64,000 nucleotides of DNA, taken from positions 62,001 through 126,000 of the forward strand of contig NZ_NFVA01000003.1 of the NCBI RefSeq assembly GCF_002264395.1, read 5' to 3'. The notes beneath the pieces are model-generated. The model had not been told where the DNA came from. It did no database searches and was given only the letters and a program-made list of their open reading frames with translations. A program made the position numbers and the translations under genes. Source of the DNA: Paenibacillus sp. VTT E-133291 (GTDB lineage Bacteria; Bacillota; Bacilli; Paenibacillales; Paenibacillaceae). The stretch's first letter is position 1. Each line of letters opens with the position of its first letter. This document shows, piece by piece, positions 1 to 10,354 of this stretch.

Positions 1-38
1 AAAAACAAAAAAACGCGGGTACTTCACTCTCCCGCGTT
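1..38 (-). terminator. Terminator of the nrtR-pncA-pncB operon
   Basis: Read on the minus strand, an 8-bp perfect stem (AACGCGGG / CCCGCGTT, positions 12-19 and 31-38) with an 11-nt loop is followed by a T-rich run at 1-11. It lies just beyond the pncB stop codon, so it is an intrinsic terminator for the leftmost operon. Confidence 0.85.
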
Positions 39-69
39 AACACTGTTGACAGAATTGCTCCTGCAAAAT

Positions 70-1521
70 CTACTCTATATCCGGTCGTATATGCTCAGCG
101 ATTAACTGCTGCTTGCTAGTCCAGACCTTTTCACTTAAATTCACCCGATATACCTCGGGATTTAACTTACGTTGATACTCCGGCCAGAATAGATCCTTTT
201 GCGCCCGATGATAACGGCGAACCTCATTCAAATCCGGCAAAGTATACACTTGAAATCCATTAACGTAAATAGGTTCTAGCATAGGCAATGCCTCGTAACG
301 CTCAACATACTTATGCATGTATGGATGGAGCGGATTAAACAGCTTCAAACGTGCACCGTTACGCGGAGCTTCCTCTTCTGGGAAACAGATATAATCCGCA
401 AGTGCTTTGCCATTTTTACCTATGATCCGGAATACGTCCTTCTTGCCAGGCGTGGATACTTTCTCAGGATTCGAAGAAATCTTGATCGTCGGGATCATTT
501 CTCCAGTAGCGGACTCAATTTCCACCAGCTTATAGACGCCACCCAGAGAGGGTTGGTCCGAGGCGGTGATCAGTTGTGTACCCACGCCCCAAGTATCAAT
601 TGCTGCGCCTTGCAGCTTCAGATCCATGATCGTGTTCTCATCCAAATCGTTGGAAGCGACTATCTTCACATAGTCCAGACCAGCATCATCCAACATCTTA
701 CGCGCTTGACGGGATAGATAAGCCAAGTCACCGCTATCCAAACGTATACCGACCATTTTTTTACCTTGAGCCTCAAGCTTCTTGGCCGTATTGATTGCAT
801 TAGGCACCCCACTACGGAGTGTATCGAAGGTGTCGACCAAAAGTGTAACTTCGTCCGGCATCACCTTAGCATAGGCATCAAAAGCCTCCTGCTCGCTGCC
901 AAAGCTCTGGACCCAGGAATGTGCATGTGTTCCCTTGGTTGGAATACTAAACATTTTGCCTGCCAGCATGTTGGAAGTAGCATCAAAGCCGCCAATATAG
1001 GCCGCTCTAGCCCCCCACACCGCTGCATCAGCTTCTTGCGCACGCCGGGTACCGAACTCCAGCAAGATGTCATTCGGAGCCACCTGTTTAATTCGTGAAG
1101 CCTTAGTAGCGATCAACGTCTGGTAGTTCATGAAGTTCAGAATGGCTGTCTCCACCAGCTGAGCCTCCATAATTGTCCCTTCCACACGGATTAATGGCTC
1201 ATCTGGAAAAATCAATGCGCCTTCTTTCATCGAATGAACGGTTCCCTGAAAATGAAACTGTAACAGTTCCTCCAAAAAAGCTGGCGCATAGTTCTCTTCT
1301 TGCTCAGACAAGTAACGGATATCATCTTCGGTAAACCGCAAACCGCCGATATAACCAACAATACGCTCTAACCCAGCGAAAACAGCATAGCCGTTACCGA
1401 AAGGTAGCTTACGGAAATAAGCTTCAAATACAGCCTTCCGTTTATGCGTTCCGTTCACCCAGTGAGCGTACATCATATTGATCTGATACTTATCCGTATG
1501 TAGCGCAAGTTCTCTTCTCAA
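70..1521 (-). CDS. pncB: Nicotinate phosphoribosyltransferase
   Basis: Converts nicotinic acid and PRPP to nicotinate mononucleotide, the entry step of NAD salvage in the cytoplasm. The 483-residue product has the usual family length and landmarks: an N-terminal HTDKYQINMMYAHW block, GTRRAQEADAA near residue 156, and the phosphate-binding VRLDSGDL-type loop (here GIRLDSGDLA). The start is a TTG with AGGAG about 8 nt upstream. It is the last gene of a three-gene minus-strand operon after a nicotinamidase and a Nudix-type regulator, so nicotinamide can be deamidated and the product captured at once. Identification is secure; regulation by the first gene is inferred. Confidence 0.95.
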   Translation of the reverse strand: MRRELALHTDKYQINMMYAHWVNGTHKRKAVFEAYFRKLPFGNGYAVFAGLERIVGYIGGLRFTEDDIRYLSEQEENYAPAFLEELLQFHFQGTVHSMKEGALIFPDEPLIRVEGTIMEAQLVETAILNFMNYQTLIATKASRIKQVAPNDILLEFGTRRAQEADAAVWGARAAYIGGFDATSNMLAGKMFSIPTKGTHAHSWVQSFGSEQEAFDAYAKVMPDEVTLLVDTFDTLRSGVPNAINTAKKLEAQGKKMVGIRLDSGDLAYLSRQARKMLDDAGLDYVKIVASNDLDENTIMDLKLQGAAIDTWGVGTQLITASDQPSLGGVYKLVEIESATGEMIPTIKISSNPEKVSTPGKKDVFRIIGKNGKALADYICFPEEEAPRNGARLKLFNPLHPYMHKYVERYEALPMLEPIYVNGFQVYTLPDLNEVRRYHRAQKDLFWPEYQRKLNPEVYRVNLSEKVWTSKQQLIAEHIRPDIE

Positions 1522-1573
1522 GTCCTCATCTCCTAATATCTACGCTGCTATATGTGTATGTTCTGTTCTAGTA

Positions 1574-2113
1574 TTATGCCTTAATAACGTCTGCTCCTAA
1601 ACTTCCCCGGAAATGTTCTAACGCCCAAGTATGTCCATTTGGATTAAAGCTGGCAACTGCATCTTCATGCACAATAATTGCAAATCCTTTGTTATATGCA
1701 TCCACTGCGGTGTGCAGTACACAAATATCTGTACAGACACCAATTAAATGAAGTTCAGTAATGCCACGCTCCCGCAGCTTAATTTCCAGATCCGTTCCAC
1801 TAAAAGCGCTATAACGCGTTTTGTCCATCCAATAAATAGAACCTCGATTGTGCTCATACACAGATTTCAAACTTCCGAACAACTCACGTCCTTCACTTCC
1901 GCGTATATTATGAGGAGGAAATAGTTTGCTCTCCGGGTGGTAAGGGTCTTGCTCTTCATGTAAATCCACGGCCATAACGACATAATCGCCATTTTGGGCA
2001 AACTCCGACGTTAATTGGCTGATTCTAGGCTCGATATCTACGGCTGGCTGACCCACCGGCAGATTTCCGTTGACAAAATCATTCGTAAAGTCGATCACTA
2101 TTAGTGCTCTCAT
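1574..2113 (-). CDS. pncA: Nicotinamidase (isochorismatase-like cysteine hydrolase)
   Basis: Hydrolyses nicotinamide to nicotinate plus ammonia, supplying the substrate of the downstream pncB product. The 179-residue protein shows the family triad: Asp8 in VIDFTNDF, Lys98 in MDKTRYSAF and Cys131 in TDICVLHTA; the conserved GVCTD cis-peptide turn precedes the cysteine. The metal-binding DLHEEQDPYHP segment (residues 50-60) fits PncA better than a generic isochorismatase. It is separated from pncB by about 50 nt and from the upstream Nudix gene by 30 nt, which supports one transcript. Confidence 0.92.
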   Translation of the reverse strand: MRALIVIDFTNDFVNGNLPVGQPAVDIEPRISQLTSEFAQNGDYVVMAVDLHEEQDPYHPESKLFPPHNIRGSEGRELFGSLKSVYEHNRGSIYWMDKTRYSAFSGTDLEIKLRERGITELHLIGVCTDICVLHTAVDAYNKGFAIIVHEDAVASFNPNGHTWALEHFRGSLGADVIKA

Positions 2114-2143
2114 GAGATGAATCCCCTCTCTTGATTTAAACCA

Positions 2144-2914
2144 CTACGTGTAGATGGATAACAAAGGCTCATGATCTGTGAACATATAGAGCTGAGCTGG
2201 ACGCTGGGAGTATTGATTTGAACTAAGCGCATTTCCCTCTTCATCTCTTACTTCTTTTAATATACCCTGACGGCTACGTGTTGAAGTGATTTTACGAATA
2301 AAATTCGGTTCCTTAAATTCCGGCACTACCGTTTGAATGACTTGATAGAGCTCACTGAGAGTAAAATGTCTAGGTAAAAACTGTCTTGCGATCGTAGTCT
2401 GAAGCATTTGTTGTTGAATTCGCAAGTATGCATCCTTGATGATATCATGGTGATCAAAAGCGAGCTCCAGCTCTTCAAGTGCTTCCTGCAACGTAAATAA
2501 ACCTACCTCGCCAGCATCATCCGAAGCTTGTCTCTGCTCCAACATCCATTCTTCTACAAGAGCAAAAAAAGCATGACTGATGATCCATCCGCGAGGGTCG
2601 CGGCCTGGTGTACTGTAAACACCCAGATATTCCAAATGACCGCCATCTACACCCGTCTCTTCTTTGAGTTCACGTGTAGCCGCAGCATAAATGGACTCAT
2701 CCTCCTGACAGAATCCGCCTGGGAGAGCCCACATTCCAGCACATGGCCATTTCTTTCGTCTAATTAACATTACCTTAAGCTCACGTAAGGGAAGCGTCTT
2801 CGTGACCGTCTTACGTTCGCGTTTGGTCAGTGTAAACATTACGATGTCGGCCGGAACTCCGTCCGGTGTACGATATTTTTTGGCGTTATAGGTTTGTTCC
2901 CCATTTTCGCTCAT
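2144..2914 (-). CDS. Nudix hydrolase with C-terminal winged helix, NrtR-like regulator of NAD metabolism
   Basis: A Nudix domain fills roughly residues 25-160 and carries an unbroken Nudix box (G-x5-E-x7-REL-x-EE-x-GV, starting at GFCQEDE). About 80 further residues resemble the winged-helix domain of NrtR, the ADP-ribose-responsive repressor of NAD genes (RHFTLSELYQVIQ and a basic ITSTRSRQGILKEV stretch). As first gene of an operon with pncA and pncB, this context favours an NrtR role. The box looks catalytically complete, whereas many NrtR proteins have lost hydrolysis, so it may hydrolyse ADP-ribose as well as sense it. The ATG at 2914 is preferred over an ATG 20 codons upstream because AAAGGATGG lies just before it. 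The alternative is a simple ADP-ribose pyrophosphatase. Confidence 0.8.
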   Translation of the reverse strand: MSENGEQTYNAKKYRTPDGVPADIVMFTLTKRERKTVTKTLPLRELKVMLIRRKKWPCAGMWALPGGFCQEDESIYAAATRELKEETGVDGGHLEYLGVYSTPGRDPRGWIISHAFFALVEEWMLEQRQASDDAGEVGLFTLQEALEELELAFDHHDIIKDAYLRIQQQMLQTTIARQFLPRHFTLSELYQVIQTVVPEFKEPNFIRKITSTRSRQGILKEVRDEEGNALSSNQYSQRPAQLYMFTDHEPLLSIYT

Positions 2915-3031
2915 ATTTGCCCCATCCTTTTCCGAAGCTATAATTTTACTAATTCGTATCTTTAAATGTACCAAACCTTAACTTCTAAAATCAACAACTG
3001 GACTTAGAAAGATTAGGATTATGTATAGTGT

Positions 3032-3063
3032 AAAACTTAAAGGGGCGGATCTGCATCCGCCCC
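3032..3063 (-). terminator. Terminator of the miaB-ricA operon
   Basis: A perfect 9-bp GC-rich stem (GGGGCGGAT at 3042-3050 with ATCCGCCCC at 3055-3063) and a 4-nt loop, followed on the minus strand by TTTAAGTTTT. It sits immediately downstream of the ricA stop codon. Confidence 0.85.
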
Positions 3064-3079
3064 CTAAACTGAGTGTGGG

Positions 3080-3529
3080 TTATCCGCATGTGGTCGGAGG
3101 CGCTTCGGTGCCGGCTTCCACATTTATTTTTTCCGAAACCGTATCTCTAATCACGGAAATGACAAGCTGGAGAAGATAATTGATGTCACTCTGGCTCTGT
3201 TGAAATTCGTTCACGACTGGAATGCCGTCAATTTCATCCTGCAACACTTCAATTTCACGCTCGATCTTGGCTACCATATCTTTATTATTAAAGCTTTCGA
3301 AGGCGACAATCTCCTTCTGCTTTTTCTTAATCGTTGCAATTAGACCTTGAACCCGCTCGTGGTTCAGGATTTTTTGCTCAGCCTGCTGAAAATGCTTTAC
3401 TTCTTCACTTGTCGAGATCAATGAAGCTAGTTCTTTAGCTTTACCCATAATATCCTCGCGTACGATCAAGTCACGGGTATTATAAGTCTTCATCCCATAT
3501 TTATTCAAACGTTGTTCCTCTGTACTCAC
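3080..3529 (-). CDS. ricA: RicA/YmcA, YlbF-family regulatory protein
   Basis: A 149-residue, mostly helical, charged protein of the YlbF/YmcA family (DUF964). In Bacillus subtilis, RicA (YmcA) acts with RicF and RicT in a complex that affects mRNA maturation by RNase Y, competence, sporulation and biofilm formation and can carry iron-sulfur clusters. Assignment rests on the family sequence (LASLISTSEEVKHFQQAE, SDINYLLQLVI) and on its position just downstream of miaB, the same order as ymcB-ymcA in Bacillus. A cysteine close to the C-terminus (TTCG) is compatible with a cluster ligand. The start is taken as GTG at 3529 because GGGGAG lies 6 nt upstream; an upstream ATG at 3544 has no such site. 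Confidence 0.85.
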   Translation of the reverse strand: MSTEEQRLNKYGMKTYNTRDLIVREDIMGKAKELASLISTSEEVKHFQQAEQKILNHERVQGLIATIKKKQKEIVAFESFNNKDMVAKIEREIEVLQDEIDGIPVVNEFQQSQSDINYLLQLVISVIRDTVSEKINVEAGTEAPPTTCG

Positions 3530-3557
3530 AAGCCATCTCCCCATTCGTATGTGATGA

Positions 3558-5144
3558 TTAATGAACAGCAGCAGCTTCTGCCACAATATCCCCTTTGATG
3601 TACCATGTTTTGGTATCTGTAATTCTCACTTTTACAAAGGTGCCAATAAGCTCCTTCGAACCTTCAAAATGGACCAGCTTGTTCGCACGGGAACGGCCAG
3701 AAAGGACTTCCGAGTTATTCTTACTCTCGCCTTCTACCAGTACCTCGACGACTTCACCTAGCATACGGTCATTAATGATCCGACTATTCTCTTTAATGAG
3801 ATCATTGAGTCTTTGCAGACGTTCGCTCTTCACTGACATCGGTACATTGTCCTCCATAGCTGCTGCAGGGGTACCCTCACGAGGTGAATAAATGAACGTA
3901 TATGCCATATCATACCCAACCTCGCGCACTAGCGATAGGGTATCTTCAAATTGTTCATCAGTCTCTCCAGGGAAACCAACGATAATATCGGTACTTAATA
4001 CCGCATTAGGCACACTTATCTTGATCTTACGAACTAATTCCAGATAAGCTTCACGAGTATATTTGCGACTCATTTTCTTAAGTACGGCAGTACTTCCCGA
4101 TTGAACCGGTAGATGGATATGCTCCACCAGGTTGCCGCCCTTGCCGAGTACTTCAATCAATTTATCGTCAAAATCACGTGGATGCGAGGTCATAAAGCGG
4201 ATGCGCGGAATATCAATTAAACGCATATCATCCATTAGGTCACCAAAGGTGTAATCGATGTCTGTAAAATCCTTACCATATGCGTTTACGTTCTGCCCTA
4301 GCAAAGTCACTTCCTTGAATCCTTGACGCGCTAGCTCTCTTACTTCAGCAATGACGTCTTCCGGACGGCGGCTTCGTTCTTTTCCCCGTGTAAAAGGTAC
4401 GATACAGTACGTACAGAACTTATCACAGCCATACATGATGTTTACCCAAGCACGCATACCTTCACGTTTCTTCGGTAAGTTCTCAATAATGTCGCCTTCC
4501 TTAGACCATACCTCCACTACAAGCTCTTTACTGAATACAGCTTCTTTAATGAGATGGGGCAGACGGTGAATATTATGCGTACCAAAGATCATATCCACGA
4601 ATCCATGCTTAGACATAATCCGATTGACAACGCCTTCCTCCTGCGACATGCAGCCACACACGCCCAGCAAAAGACCTGGCTTTTCAATCTTCAAGTTCTT
4701 AAGATGACCAAGCTCTCCAAATACTTTATCCTCGGCATTCTCACGAATGGCACAAGTGTTGAGCAGAATGAGATCCGCATGATTCCGATCGTCAACGCTT
4801 TTGTAGCCCATCTGTTCTAATAGGCCTTTCATCGTTTCCGTGTCATGCTCATTCATTTGGCAGCCATAAGTCGTAATATGATAATATTTGTCTACTCCGA
4901 AATTCTGCATTTCTTCAGGAATCTGGAAATCATAATGCACTTCTATTTCTTCCTTGCCACGCCGTTTTCCTTCTTTGTAATCAGGCTGGCTATTAATTTG
5001 CACATTTCTTCCTTTAATCCGGTAAGTAATCTTACCTTCTTCTTCACTAATCACCTTAGCGTCGCTAAAATCAAAATATCTCGAATAATCTTTAGAACCC
5101 TTGCCGGATTTTAAGTCCGGTGAGTTATGGTTCCCCTTAGTCAT
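3558..5144 (-). CDS. miaB: tRNA-2-methylthio-N6-dimethylallyladenosine synthase
   Basis: Radical-SAM enzyme that adds a methylthio group to i6A37 of tRNAs reading UNN codons. The 528-residue protein has the three parts of the family: an N-terminal UPF0004 domain with three cluster cysteines ([26 protein letters not shown]), a radical-SAM core with C-x3-C-x2-C (CDKFCTYC) that binds the second 4Fe-4S cluster, and a C-terminal TRAM domain (about the last 65 residues). A basic leader of roughly 80 residues before the first domain matches Bacillus-type MiaB. The ATG at 5144 follows AGAGGACG; a TTG 10 codons upstream lacks a ribosome site. ricA follows after 28 nt. Confidence 0.95.
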   Translation of the reverse strand: MTKGNHNSPDLKSGKGSKDYSRYFDFSDAKVISEEEGKITYRIKGRNVQINSQPDYKEGKRRGKEEIEVHYDFQIPEEMQNFGVDKYYHITTYGCQMNEHDTETMKGLLEQMGYKSVDDRNHADLILLNTCAIRENAEDKVFGELGHLKNLKIEKPGLLLGVCGCMSQEEGVVNRIMSKHGFVDMIFGTHNIHRLPHLIKEAVFSKELVVEVWSKEGDIIENLPKKREGMRAWVNIMYGCDKFCTYCIVPFTRGKERSRRPEDVIAEVRELARQGFKEVTLLGQNVNAYGKDFTDIDYTFGDLMDDMRLIDIPRIRFMTSHPRDFDDKLIEVLGKGGNLVEHIHLPVQSGSTAVLKKMSRKYTREAYLELVRKIKISVPNAVLSTDIIVGFPGETDEQFEDTLSLVREVGYDMAYTFIYSPREGTPAAAMEDNVPMSVKSERLQRLNDLIKENSRIINDRMLGEVVEVLVEGESKNNSEVLSGRSRANKLVHFEGSKELIGTFVKVRITDTKTWYIKGDIVAEAAAVH

Positions 5145-5271
5145 GCTGTTTTCACGTCCTCTATTGTTAAACAATTATTTTTATACTTTGCTAATTTAAA
5201 ATTATAACATATTGCTGGGCTAAGTTAGAAGTACCCGACCTTTGAATGACGGAATAGAATAGTTCTTCTCT

Positions 5272-5304
5272 ACAAAAAAATACCCCGCCAACGATTGGCA
5301 GGGT
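5272..5304 (-). terminator. Terminator of the OYE gene
   Basis: On the minus strand ACCCTGCCAA-TCG-TTGGCGGGGT forms a 10-bp stem with one G-T pair, then ATTTTTTTG. It lies about 110 nt past the stop of the old-yellow-enzyme gene. Between the two a short poly-T follows an imperfect ATGC/GCAT stem near 5390-5425 and could act as a weaker first site. Confidence 0.75.
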
Positions 5305-5417
5305 CAAATTCCATTATATTAAAGGGGGGTATGCTTGTAATATAAGCAGATATTATCCTATTGAAACAGATAAACGGTCTCTTACACAAAAAAATGCCAT
5401 GCTGTGTTCAACAAGCA

Positions 5418-6512
5418 TTAGTACAGTGATTTAGTAGCGTCCGGAGTGAACGAAATAATCTCATCTATAGCTCCACTTTGAACTTTGGCAGGCCAAGCTG
5501 GATCGCTAATAAGTGCTCTGCCAACTGCCACTAAATCAAACTCTTCACGGTCCATTCTTTCCAGCAATTCATCTATGTTATCTTCTGGCTTCTGAGCTTT
5601 ATCTTCTGCGAAAAAGTCGCTTTGTAAGCCAACAGAGCCCACTGTAATGCATGGCTTCCCAGTAATCTTCTTAGTCCATCCCGCCAGATTTAGTTCAGAT
5701 CCCTCAAATTCAGGTTGACTGAAGCGACGAGTGGAGCAGTGGAAAATATCCACCCCAGCATTGCTAAGTGGGGTCAGAAAGCTTTCGAGCTCAGCTGCAT
5801 TTTTTGCCAGCTTCTCATCATAGGCACCCAATTTCCATTGAGAGAAGCGTAACACGATCGGAAAATCTGGCCCAACCGCTTTACGGCACGCTTCAATGAT
5901 CTCAACAGCAAATGTTGTTCTACCTGCCAAATCACCACCGTATCGATCGGTACGTTTGTTCGTTCTTTCCCAGAAGAACTGGTCTATCAGATACCCATGT
6001 GCGCCGTGAATCTCAATGCCATCAAAACCCACTTTTTTCGCGTTCGCTGCTGCTTGAGCAAATGCTGAGACTAAGCTTTCAACTTCAGCTGTAGTCAGCG
6101 GCTCTGTCACAGGTTCTCCTGCTAAATTCAAACCAGAAGGGCCAATAGGAAGGGCTTCAACATTAGGGCCTTCCCCTATAGTCCGCGCCATTCCCACATG
6201 CCATAATTGGGGTATGATCTTACCTCCAGCTGCGTGAACTTCTTCTACCACCTGCTTCCAGCCCTCTAAAGCCGCTTCTTCATGTAGATTGGGGATATTG
6301 GCGTGGCTGACTGCCGAAGGATGATTAATGGCTGTGCCCTCGGTAACAATCAATCCTACTCCACCCTCTGCCCGTCTGCGATAATACGCGGCAACATTAC
6401 TCCCTGGTACACCATCCGGAGAGTATACCCGTGTCATAGGTGCCATGACAATTCGGTTGGCTAATGTAAGATTCCCCACTTGAAAAGGTGTGAATAAGAG
6501 TTCAGTATTCAT
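5418..6512 (-). CDS. Old yellow enzyme family NAD(P)H:flavin oxidoreductase
   Basis: An FMN-dependent TIM-barrel reductase of 364 residues. It shows the OYE landmarks LFTPFQVGNLTLANRIVMAPMTR at the N-terminus (strand 1 and FMN contacts), QLWHVGMAR, and HGAHGYLIDQFFW with the substrate-binding His pair, followed by the TDRYGG signature and VGRALISDP near the C-terminus. Such enzymes reduce activated alkenes, nitroesters or N-ethylmaleimide with NAD(P)H; the physiological substrate cannot be read from sequence. GGAGG stands 6 nt before the ATG. It is a single-gene unit between two terminators, with no pathway neighbours. Confidence 0.9.
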   Translation of the reverse strand: MNTELLFTPFQVGNLTLANRIVMAPMTRVYSPDGVPGSNVAAYYRRRAEGGVGLIVTEGTAINHPSAVSHANIPNLHEEAALEGWKQVVEEVHAAGGKIIPQLWHVGMARTIGEGPNVEALPIGPSGLNLAGEPVTEPLTTAEVESLVSAFAQAAANAKKVGFDGIEIHGAHGYLIDQFFWERTNKRTDRYGGDLAGRTTFAVEIIEACRKAVGPDFPIVLRFSQWKLGAYDEKLAKNAAELESFLTPLSNAGVDIFHCSTRRFSQPEFEGSELNLAGWTKKITGKPCITVGSVGLQSDFFAEDKAQKPEDNIDELLERMDREEFDLVAVGRALISDPAWPAKVQSGAIDEIISFTPDATKSLY

Positions 6513-6603
6513 ATGTTACCTCCATTTAATTATTAGATAACTTTAAGTAAGCTTATTATCCACCCAAAAGATGGGAAATGCAAATTTTAAGATCTTCATG
6601 TAA

Positions 6604-6654
6604 GAAAAAATCATAAAAACCGGACCTCGCAAAATCTGCGAATGCCCGGTTTTA
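6604..6654 (-). terminator. Terminator of the rhaBAD operon
   Basis: A two-part hairpin (CCGG at 6620-6623 with CCGG at 6646-6649 inside matching A/T arms, and an inner CGCA/TGCG stem) is followed on the minus strand by TTTTTATGATTTTTT. It starts about 20 nt after the rhaD stop codon. Confidence 0.8.
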
Positions 6655-6670
6655 TCCTATTACGAACTTC

Positions 6671-7516
6671 TTAACCCTCAAGAATACCAGCTTTTGGAGT
6701 TACTCCGAACGCCTTAGCTAAATCCCACAGCTGCTGATCCGTGATCTTTTGCTTCATTTCTCTTCCGCCAATCAAGTTGTAGATCTTAGCAGCCTTCTCA
6801 ACAGTCTCTACTAGACCAAAAGTGGCATCCATAGTGGAGCCTGTGCCGAAAATCCCGTGCTGCGGCCAGATCACTAGGCGGTGATCCTTCATTTTCTTAG
6901 CCGTTTCGCGGCCGATTTCACTGCTGCCAGGAACAATCCATGGAATGACACTAACGCCATCCGGGAAAACAACAAGGCATTCTGTGCACATTTCCCAAAG
7001 CGTCTTCGTAAACTTCAATTCATCCAGATCATGCGTGAAGGTCATCGCGATAACATTCGTAGCATGTGTATGCAATACGATACGGTGCGTAGGGTCAACC
7101 TTCAGTCGCTCAATATGGCTCATGAAATGTGAAGCCAATTCACTTGTAGGTACAGCCCCGTTCCGTAATCCCCATAACACTTCTACGCTTTCACCGTCGG
7201 CACTAACACGAAGCACACCGAGATTGGCTTCCGGGTCTTTGATCACATTTCTGAAATACTTGCCAGAGCCTGTCACGATGAAGTATTTGCCGGCTAATTC
7301 TTTTACAGGGAAGGTAAGTTTAATGGTGCGTAGTGGCTCTAGGACGTTAATATATTTAGCAACCTCATTTTCATCCAGCAGATAGCTGACATTACCGCCA
7401 TTCAGCTCATCCCAGCCAAGCTCCCACATATGACGGGTAATCTCTGACATTTCCTGAATAAATGGAGCCTCACTATTTGCAATATACCCTTTGGATTCCA
7501 AAACAGATGTACTCAT
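6671..7516 (-). CDS. rhaD: Rhamnulose-1-phosphate aldolase
   Basis: A zinc class II aldolase that splits L-rhamnulose-1-phosphate into dihydroxyacetone phosphate and L-lactaldehyde. The 281-residue protein carries the likely zinc ligands His149 and His151 (VLHTHATN) and His220 (WPQHGIFG), with a candidate catalytic Glu126 (PTSELASH), and a phosphate loop around TGSGKYF. The start is the ATG at 7516, preceded by AAAGGAGAG; a longer frame reaching 7594 would overlap rhaA and has no ribosome site. Last gene of rhaBAD, 49 nt after rhaA. Its lactaldehyde product has no working reductase in this operon (see the fucO remnant). Confidence 0.93.
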   Translation of the reverse strand: MSTSVLESKGYIANSEAPFIQEMSEITRHMWELGWDELNGGNVSYLLDENEVAKYINVLEPLRTIKLTFPVKELAGKYFIVTGSGKYFRNVIKDPEANLGVLRVSADGESVEVLWGLRNGAVPTSELASHFMSHIERLKVDPTHRIVLHTHATNVIAMTFTHDLDELKFTKTLWEMCTECLVVFPDGVSVIPWIVPGSSEIGRETAKKMKDHRLVIWPQHGIFGTGSTMDATFGLVETVEKAAKIYNLIGGREMKQKITDQQLWDLAKAFGVTPKAGILEG

Positions 7517-7565
7517 TGTCAATCTCTCCTTTGTATATGCTGCTCTCCACATCCACTCTAGCACT

Positions 7566-8822
7566 CTATCTTGCAGACAGAACTTCCTGTTCATAACTCT
7601 TCACTTCCGCCAGCCATTGCTCCCGAACGGATGTATCTTGTGATGCACAATAATAATCCCACACGGCTCCAAACGGATACGATTTGAATTCTTCCGTAAG
7701 CGCTAGTCGTGAAGTGTAATCACCAATCCGCTCTATTCTCTTTAATTCTTCCACCGGTTCGAGCATTGCGCGAAGTAACGCCTTAATGGTATTGCGTGTA
7801 CCAATCACCCAAGCAGCGATATGATTAATACTGCCATCAAAGAAATCGAGTCCGATATTCGTTCGGGAGAGTAAATCCCCACGCACCAGTTCACGGGCAA
7901 TTTCCAGCAGCTCGTCGTCCATCGTTACAACGTGGTCACTGTCCCAACGGACGGGTCTGCTTACATGCAGCAGCAACTGCTCGCTAAACATAAGAATCGA
8001 AGATAGCTTATTTGAGATCATCTCCGTAGGATGGAAATGTCCGGCATCCAAACAGATAGCTTTACCGCGAGTTAAACCATAGCCCATGTAGAACTCATGT
8101 GATCCAACCACATAACTCTCAGAACCGATTCCGAACAATTTACTTTCTAAAGCATCAATATTATAAAGAGGATCTATTTCCACACTGAAAATCTCATCCA
8201 ACGACTCCTTTAACCGCACTCTTGGCGCTAAACGATCGACTGGTGCATCTTTATATCCGTCTGGCACCCAAAAGTTAGTTACGCAAGGCTGCCCCAGCTC
8301 TTTACCAAAATGTTCAGCAATCGTCCGCGAAGCCTTACAATGCTTAATCCAGAAGTTACGAATCTTCTCGTCAGAGTGACTTAGCGTAAAACCGTCTGCA
8401 GCTTTAGGATGTGAGAAACAAGTAGGGTTAAAATCAAGGCCCAGCCCCTGCTCTTTCGCCCAGTCTACCCAAGATTGGAAATGGCGTGGCTCCAATTCAT
8501 CTAAATCAACTTTTTCATCTGTATCTGCATAGATCGCATGTAAATTTACTTTGTGCTTACCAGGAATAAGGGATAATGCTTTTTCTAAATCTTGACGCAG
8601 TTGATCTGGCGTGCGAGCTCGGCCGGGATAACTTCCTGTTACCGCTATTCCCCCGCTTAGTTCTTTATCTTTAAAAAGAAACCCTTGTACATCATCGCCC
8701 TGCCAGCAATGGATGGAAATCTTAATTTGCGCGAGCCGCTCCAGCACGTTCTCCACATCAATCCCGTGGGCTGCGTATAATTTTTTGGCTTCATTATAGC
8801 TAGTGATAATACTCTGATCCAT
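7566..8822 (-). CDS. rhaA: L-rhamnose isomerase
   Basis: Interconverts L-rhamnose and L-rhamnulose using divalent metal. The 418-residue product matches the family along its length: [11 protein letters not shown] near residue 38, [11 protein letters not shown], the conserved [12 protein letters not shown] segment, [23 protein letters not shown], and [15 protein letters not shown] with metal-binding residues. AGGAGG lies 9 nt before the ATG. It is the middle gene of the rhamnose operon, 38 nt after rhaB. Confidence 0.96.
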   Translation of the reverse strand: MDQSIITSYNEAKKLYAAHGIDVENVLERLAQIKISIHCWQGDDVQGFLFKDKELSGGIAVTGSYPGRARTPDQLRQDLEKALSLIPGKHKVNLHAIYADTDEKVDLDELEPRHFQSWVDWAKEQGLGLDFNPTCFSHPKAADGFTLSHSDEKIRNFWIKHCKASRTIAEHFGKELGQPCVTNFWVPDGYKDAPVDRLAPRVRLKESLDEIFSVEIDPLYNIDALESKLFGIGSESYVVGSHEFYMGYGLTRGKAICLDAGHFHPTEMISNKLSSILMFSEQLLLHVSRPVRWDSDHVVTMDDELLEIARELVRGDLLSRTNIGLDFFDGSINHIAAWVIGTRNTIKALLRAMLEPVEELKRIERIGDYTSRLALTEEFKSYPFGAVWDYYCASQDTSVREQWLAEVKSYEQEVLSAR

Positions 8823-8860
8823 GCTGTAGTACCTCCTAAAATCATATAGCGTAAGTTTAA

Positions 8861-10327
8861 TTAGATTTGATGTTGTATTTTGGACAACTGAAGCTCTTTC
8901 CAGCGAATTAGAATTTCTTCAAGATGAGCGGTCTGGCGCGGTGTGAACGACTTTATCTCAAATGATTCAGCGATAATATCTCTTGCTTCATTAATATCAG
9001 TTAGGCTTCCCGTGCTAATCATCTGCACCACTAGATTACCAAGTGCTGTGGATTCCGTTGGGCCAGCCTTAACTTCTCTGCCTATAACATCAGCAGTCAG
9101 TTGGCATAACAGGCTGTTGTTAGCACCTCCACCCACAATTTGCAGAACCTCGATCCGGCTTTCTATTAATTCTTCTAGTTCTTCCAAGTAAGTAAGGTAC
9201 GTTAATGCCAAGCTGTCAAAAATAGAGCGAGCCAACTGACCTGGCGTCTCAGGAACAGGCTGCCCGCTCTCTGCGCAGGCATTACGAATCTCTTCTATCA
9301 TATTTGAAGGATTGAGAAATCTTGGATCATTACAGGAGATCAGGCTCCGGAAGCCTTCTTCTCCATGTACAAGCTCTGTTAGTTCCGCAAAGCTATAACG
9401 ATCGTCCATTAGCCTGCGAACCTCTTGGATGAGCCAAAGGCCCATAACATTTTTGAGGAATCTATAGGTTCCGTATGCGCCCCATTCATTGGTGTAATTG
9501 GCCTTCATGGCCATCATAGAATTGAGTGGCTGAGTTCGTTCAACACCGAGCAATGACCATGTTCCACTGCTGATATACGCGGAGTCCCTTTGAAGAGGGG
9601 CACCCAGCACTGCAGAAGCTGTATCATGTGTGGCTACACAGATCAGTTGGCAATCCGGAAGATCATATTCCTGAAATAGTGCTTCATCGAGGGGGCCAAT
9701 AATTACTCCAGGTTCAGTCAATGTAGCGAATTGATCTCTTTTAATATTCAGAAAATCCAACAGGTCATTATCGAAATTTCGACTCTCTAAATTCAATAGC
9801 TGAGTTGAAGATGCATTAGTAACCTCATTGATCTTGCACCCCGTTAATCTGTAATACAGATAATCAGGCACGAGTAAGATTTGATCCGCTTGGGCTATTT
9901 CTTCTTCACTGTGAACATAAAGCTGATACAACGTATTAAAAGATAACTGTTGAATACCAGTCTTTTCATATATAGTTTGAGGAGAAATATGCTTAGCTAC
10001 CTCATCCATAGCCTTATCGGTTCTACGATCACGATAAGCGTAAACCTCTTGAATACGTGTTCCCTCTGCATCCACAAGAACATAATCTACAGCCCATGTA
10101 TCTATCCCCAGCGTACACGCTGTAATGCCTTGCCCCTTAGCTTTCTGAAGCCCTATAATAATCTGCTCGAATAAATAATCTATGTCCCAGAAATAAGAAT
10201 CCTCTTGTTCTACAAAACGATTGCTAAACCGATGAAGCTCCTCTAAGGTGAGGACGCCCTCTTGCAGTATTCCGCGTACTAACCGCCCACTAGAGGCACC
10301 AATATCCACGGCGATATGATTATTCAT
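8861..10327 (-). CDS. rhaB: Rhamnulokinase (FGGY family)
   Basis: Phosphorylates L-rhamnulose at O1 with ATP. The 488-residue FGGY kinase shows the N-terminal phosphate-binding [39 protein letters not shown] substrate region, the [10 protein letters not shown] motif and the C-terminal ATP-site [20 protein letters not shown] precedes the ATG. It is now the first intact gene of the rha operon, because the gene between it and the promoter (a lactaldehyde reductase) has been reduced to a remnant. Confidence 0.95.
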   Translation of the reverse strand: MNNHIAVDIGASSGRLVRGILQEGVLTLEELHRFSNRFVEQEDSYFWDIDYLFEQIIIGLQKAKGQGITACTLGIDTWAVDYVLVDAEGTRIQEVYAYRDRRTDKAMDEVAKHISPQTIYEKTGIQQLSFNTLYQLYVHSEEEIAQADQILLVPDYLYYRLTGCKINEVTNASSTQLLNLESRNFDNDLLDFLNIKRDQFATLTEPGVIIGPLDEALFQEYDLPDCQLICVATHDTASAVLGAPLQRDSAYISSGTWSLLGVERTQPLNSMMAMKANYTNEWGAYGTYRFLKNVMGLWLIQEVRRLMDDRYSFAELTELVHGEEGFRSLISCNDPRFLNPSNMIEEIRNACAESGQPVPETPGQLARSIFDSLALTYLTYLEELEELIESRIEVLQIVGGGANNSLLCQLTADVIGREVKAGPTESTALGNLVVQMISTGSLTDINEARDIIAESFEIKSFTPRQTAHLEEILIRWKELQLSKIQHQI

Positions 10328-10354
10328 AAAGAATCTCCTAAAGTAAGGGATGAA

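Noticed and set aside
313..1098. Open frames of over 100 codons on the plus strand opposite pncB
   Set aside because: They are antisense to a clearly conserved enzyme and lack family similarity or ribosome sites.
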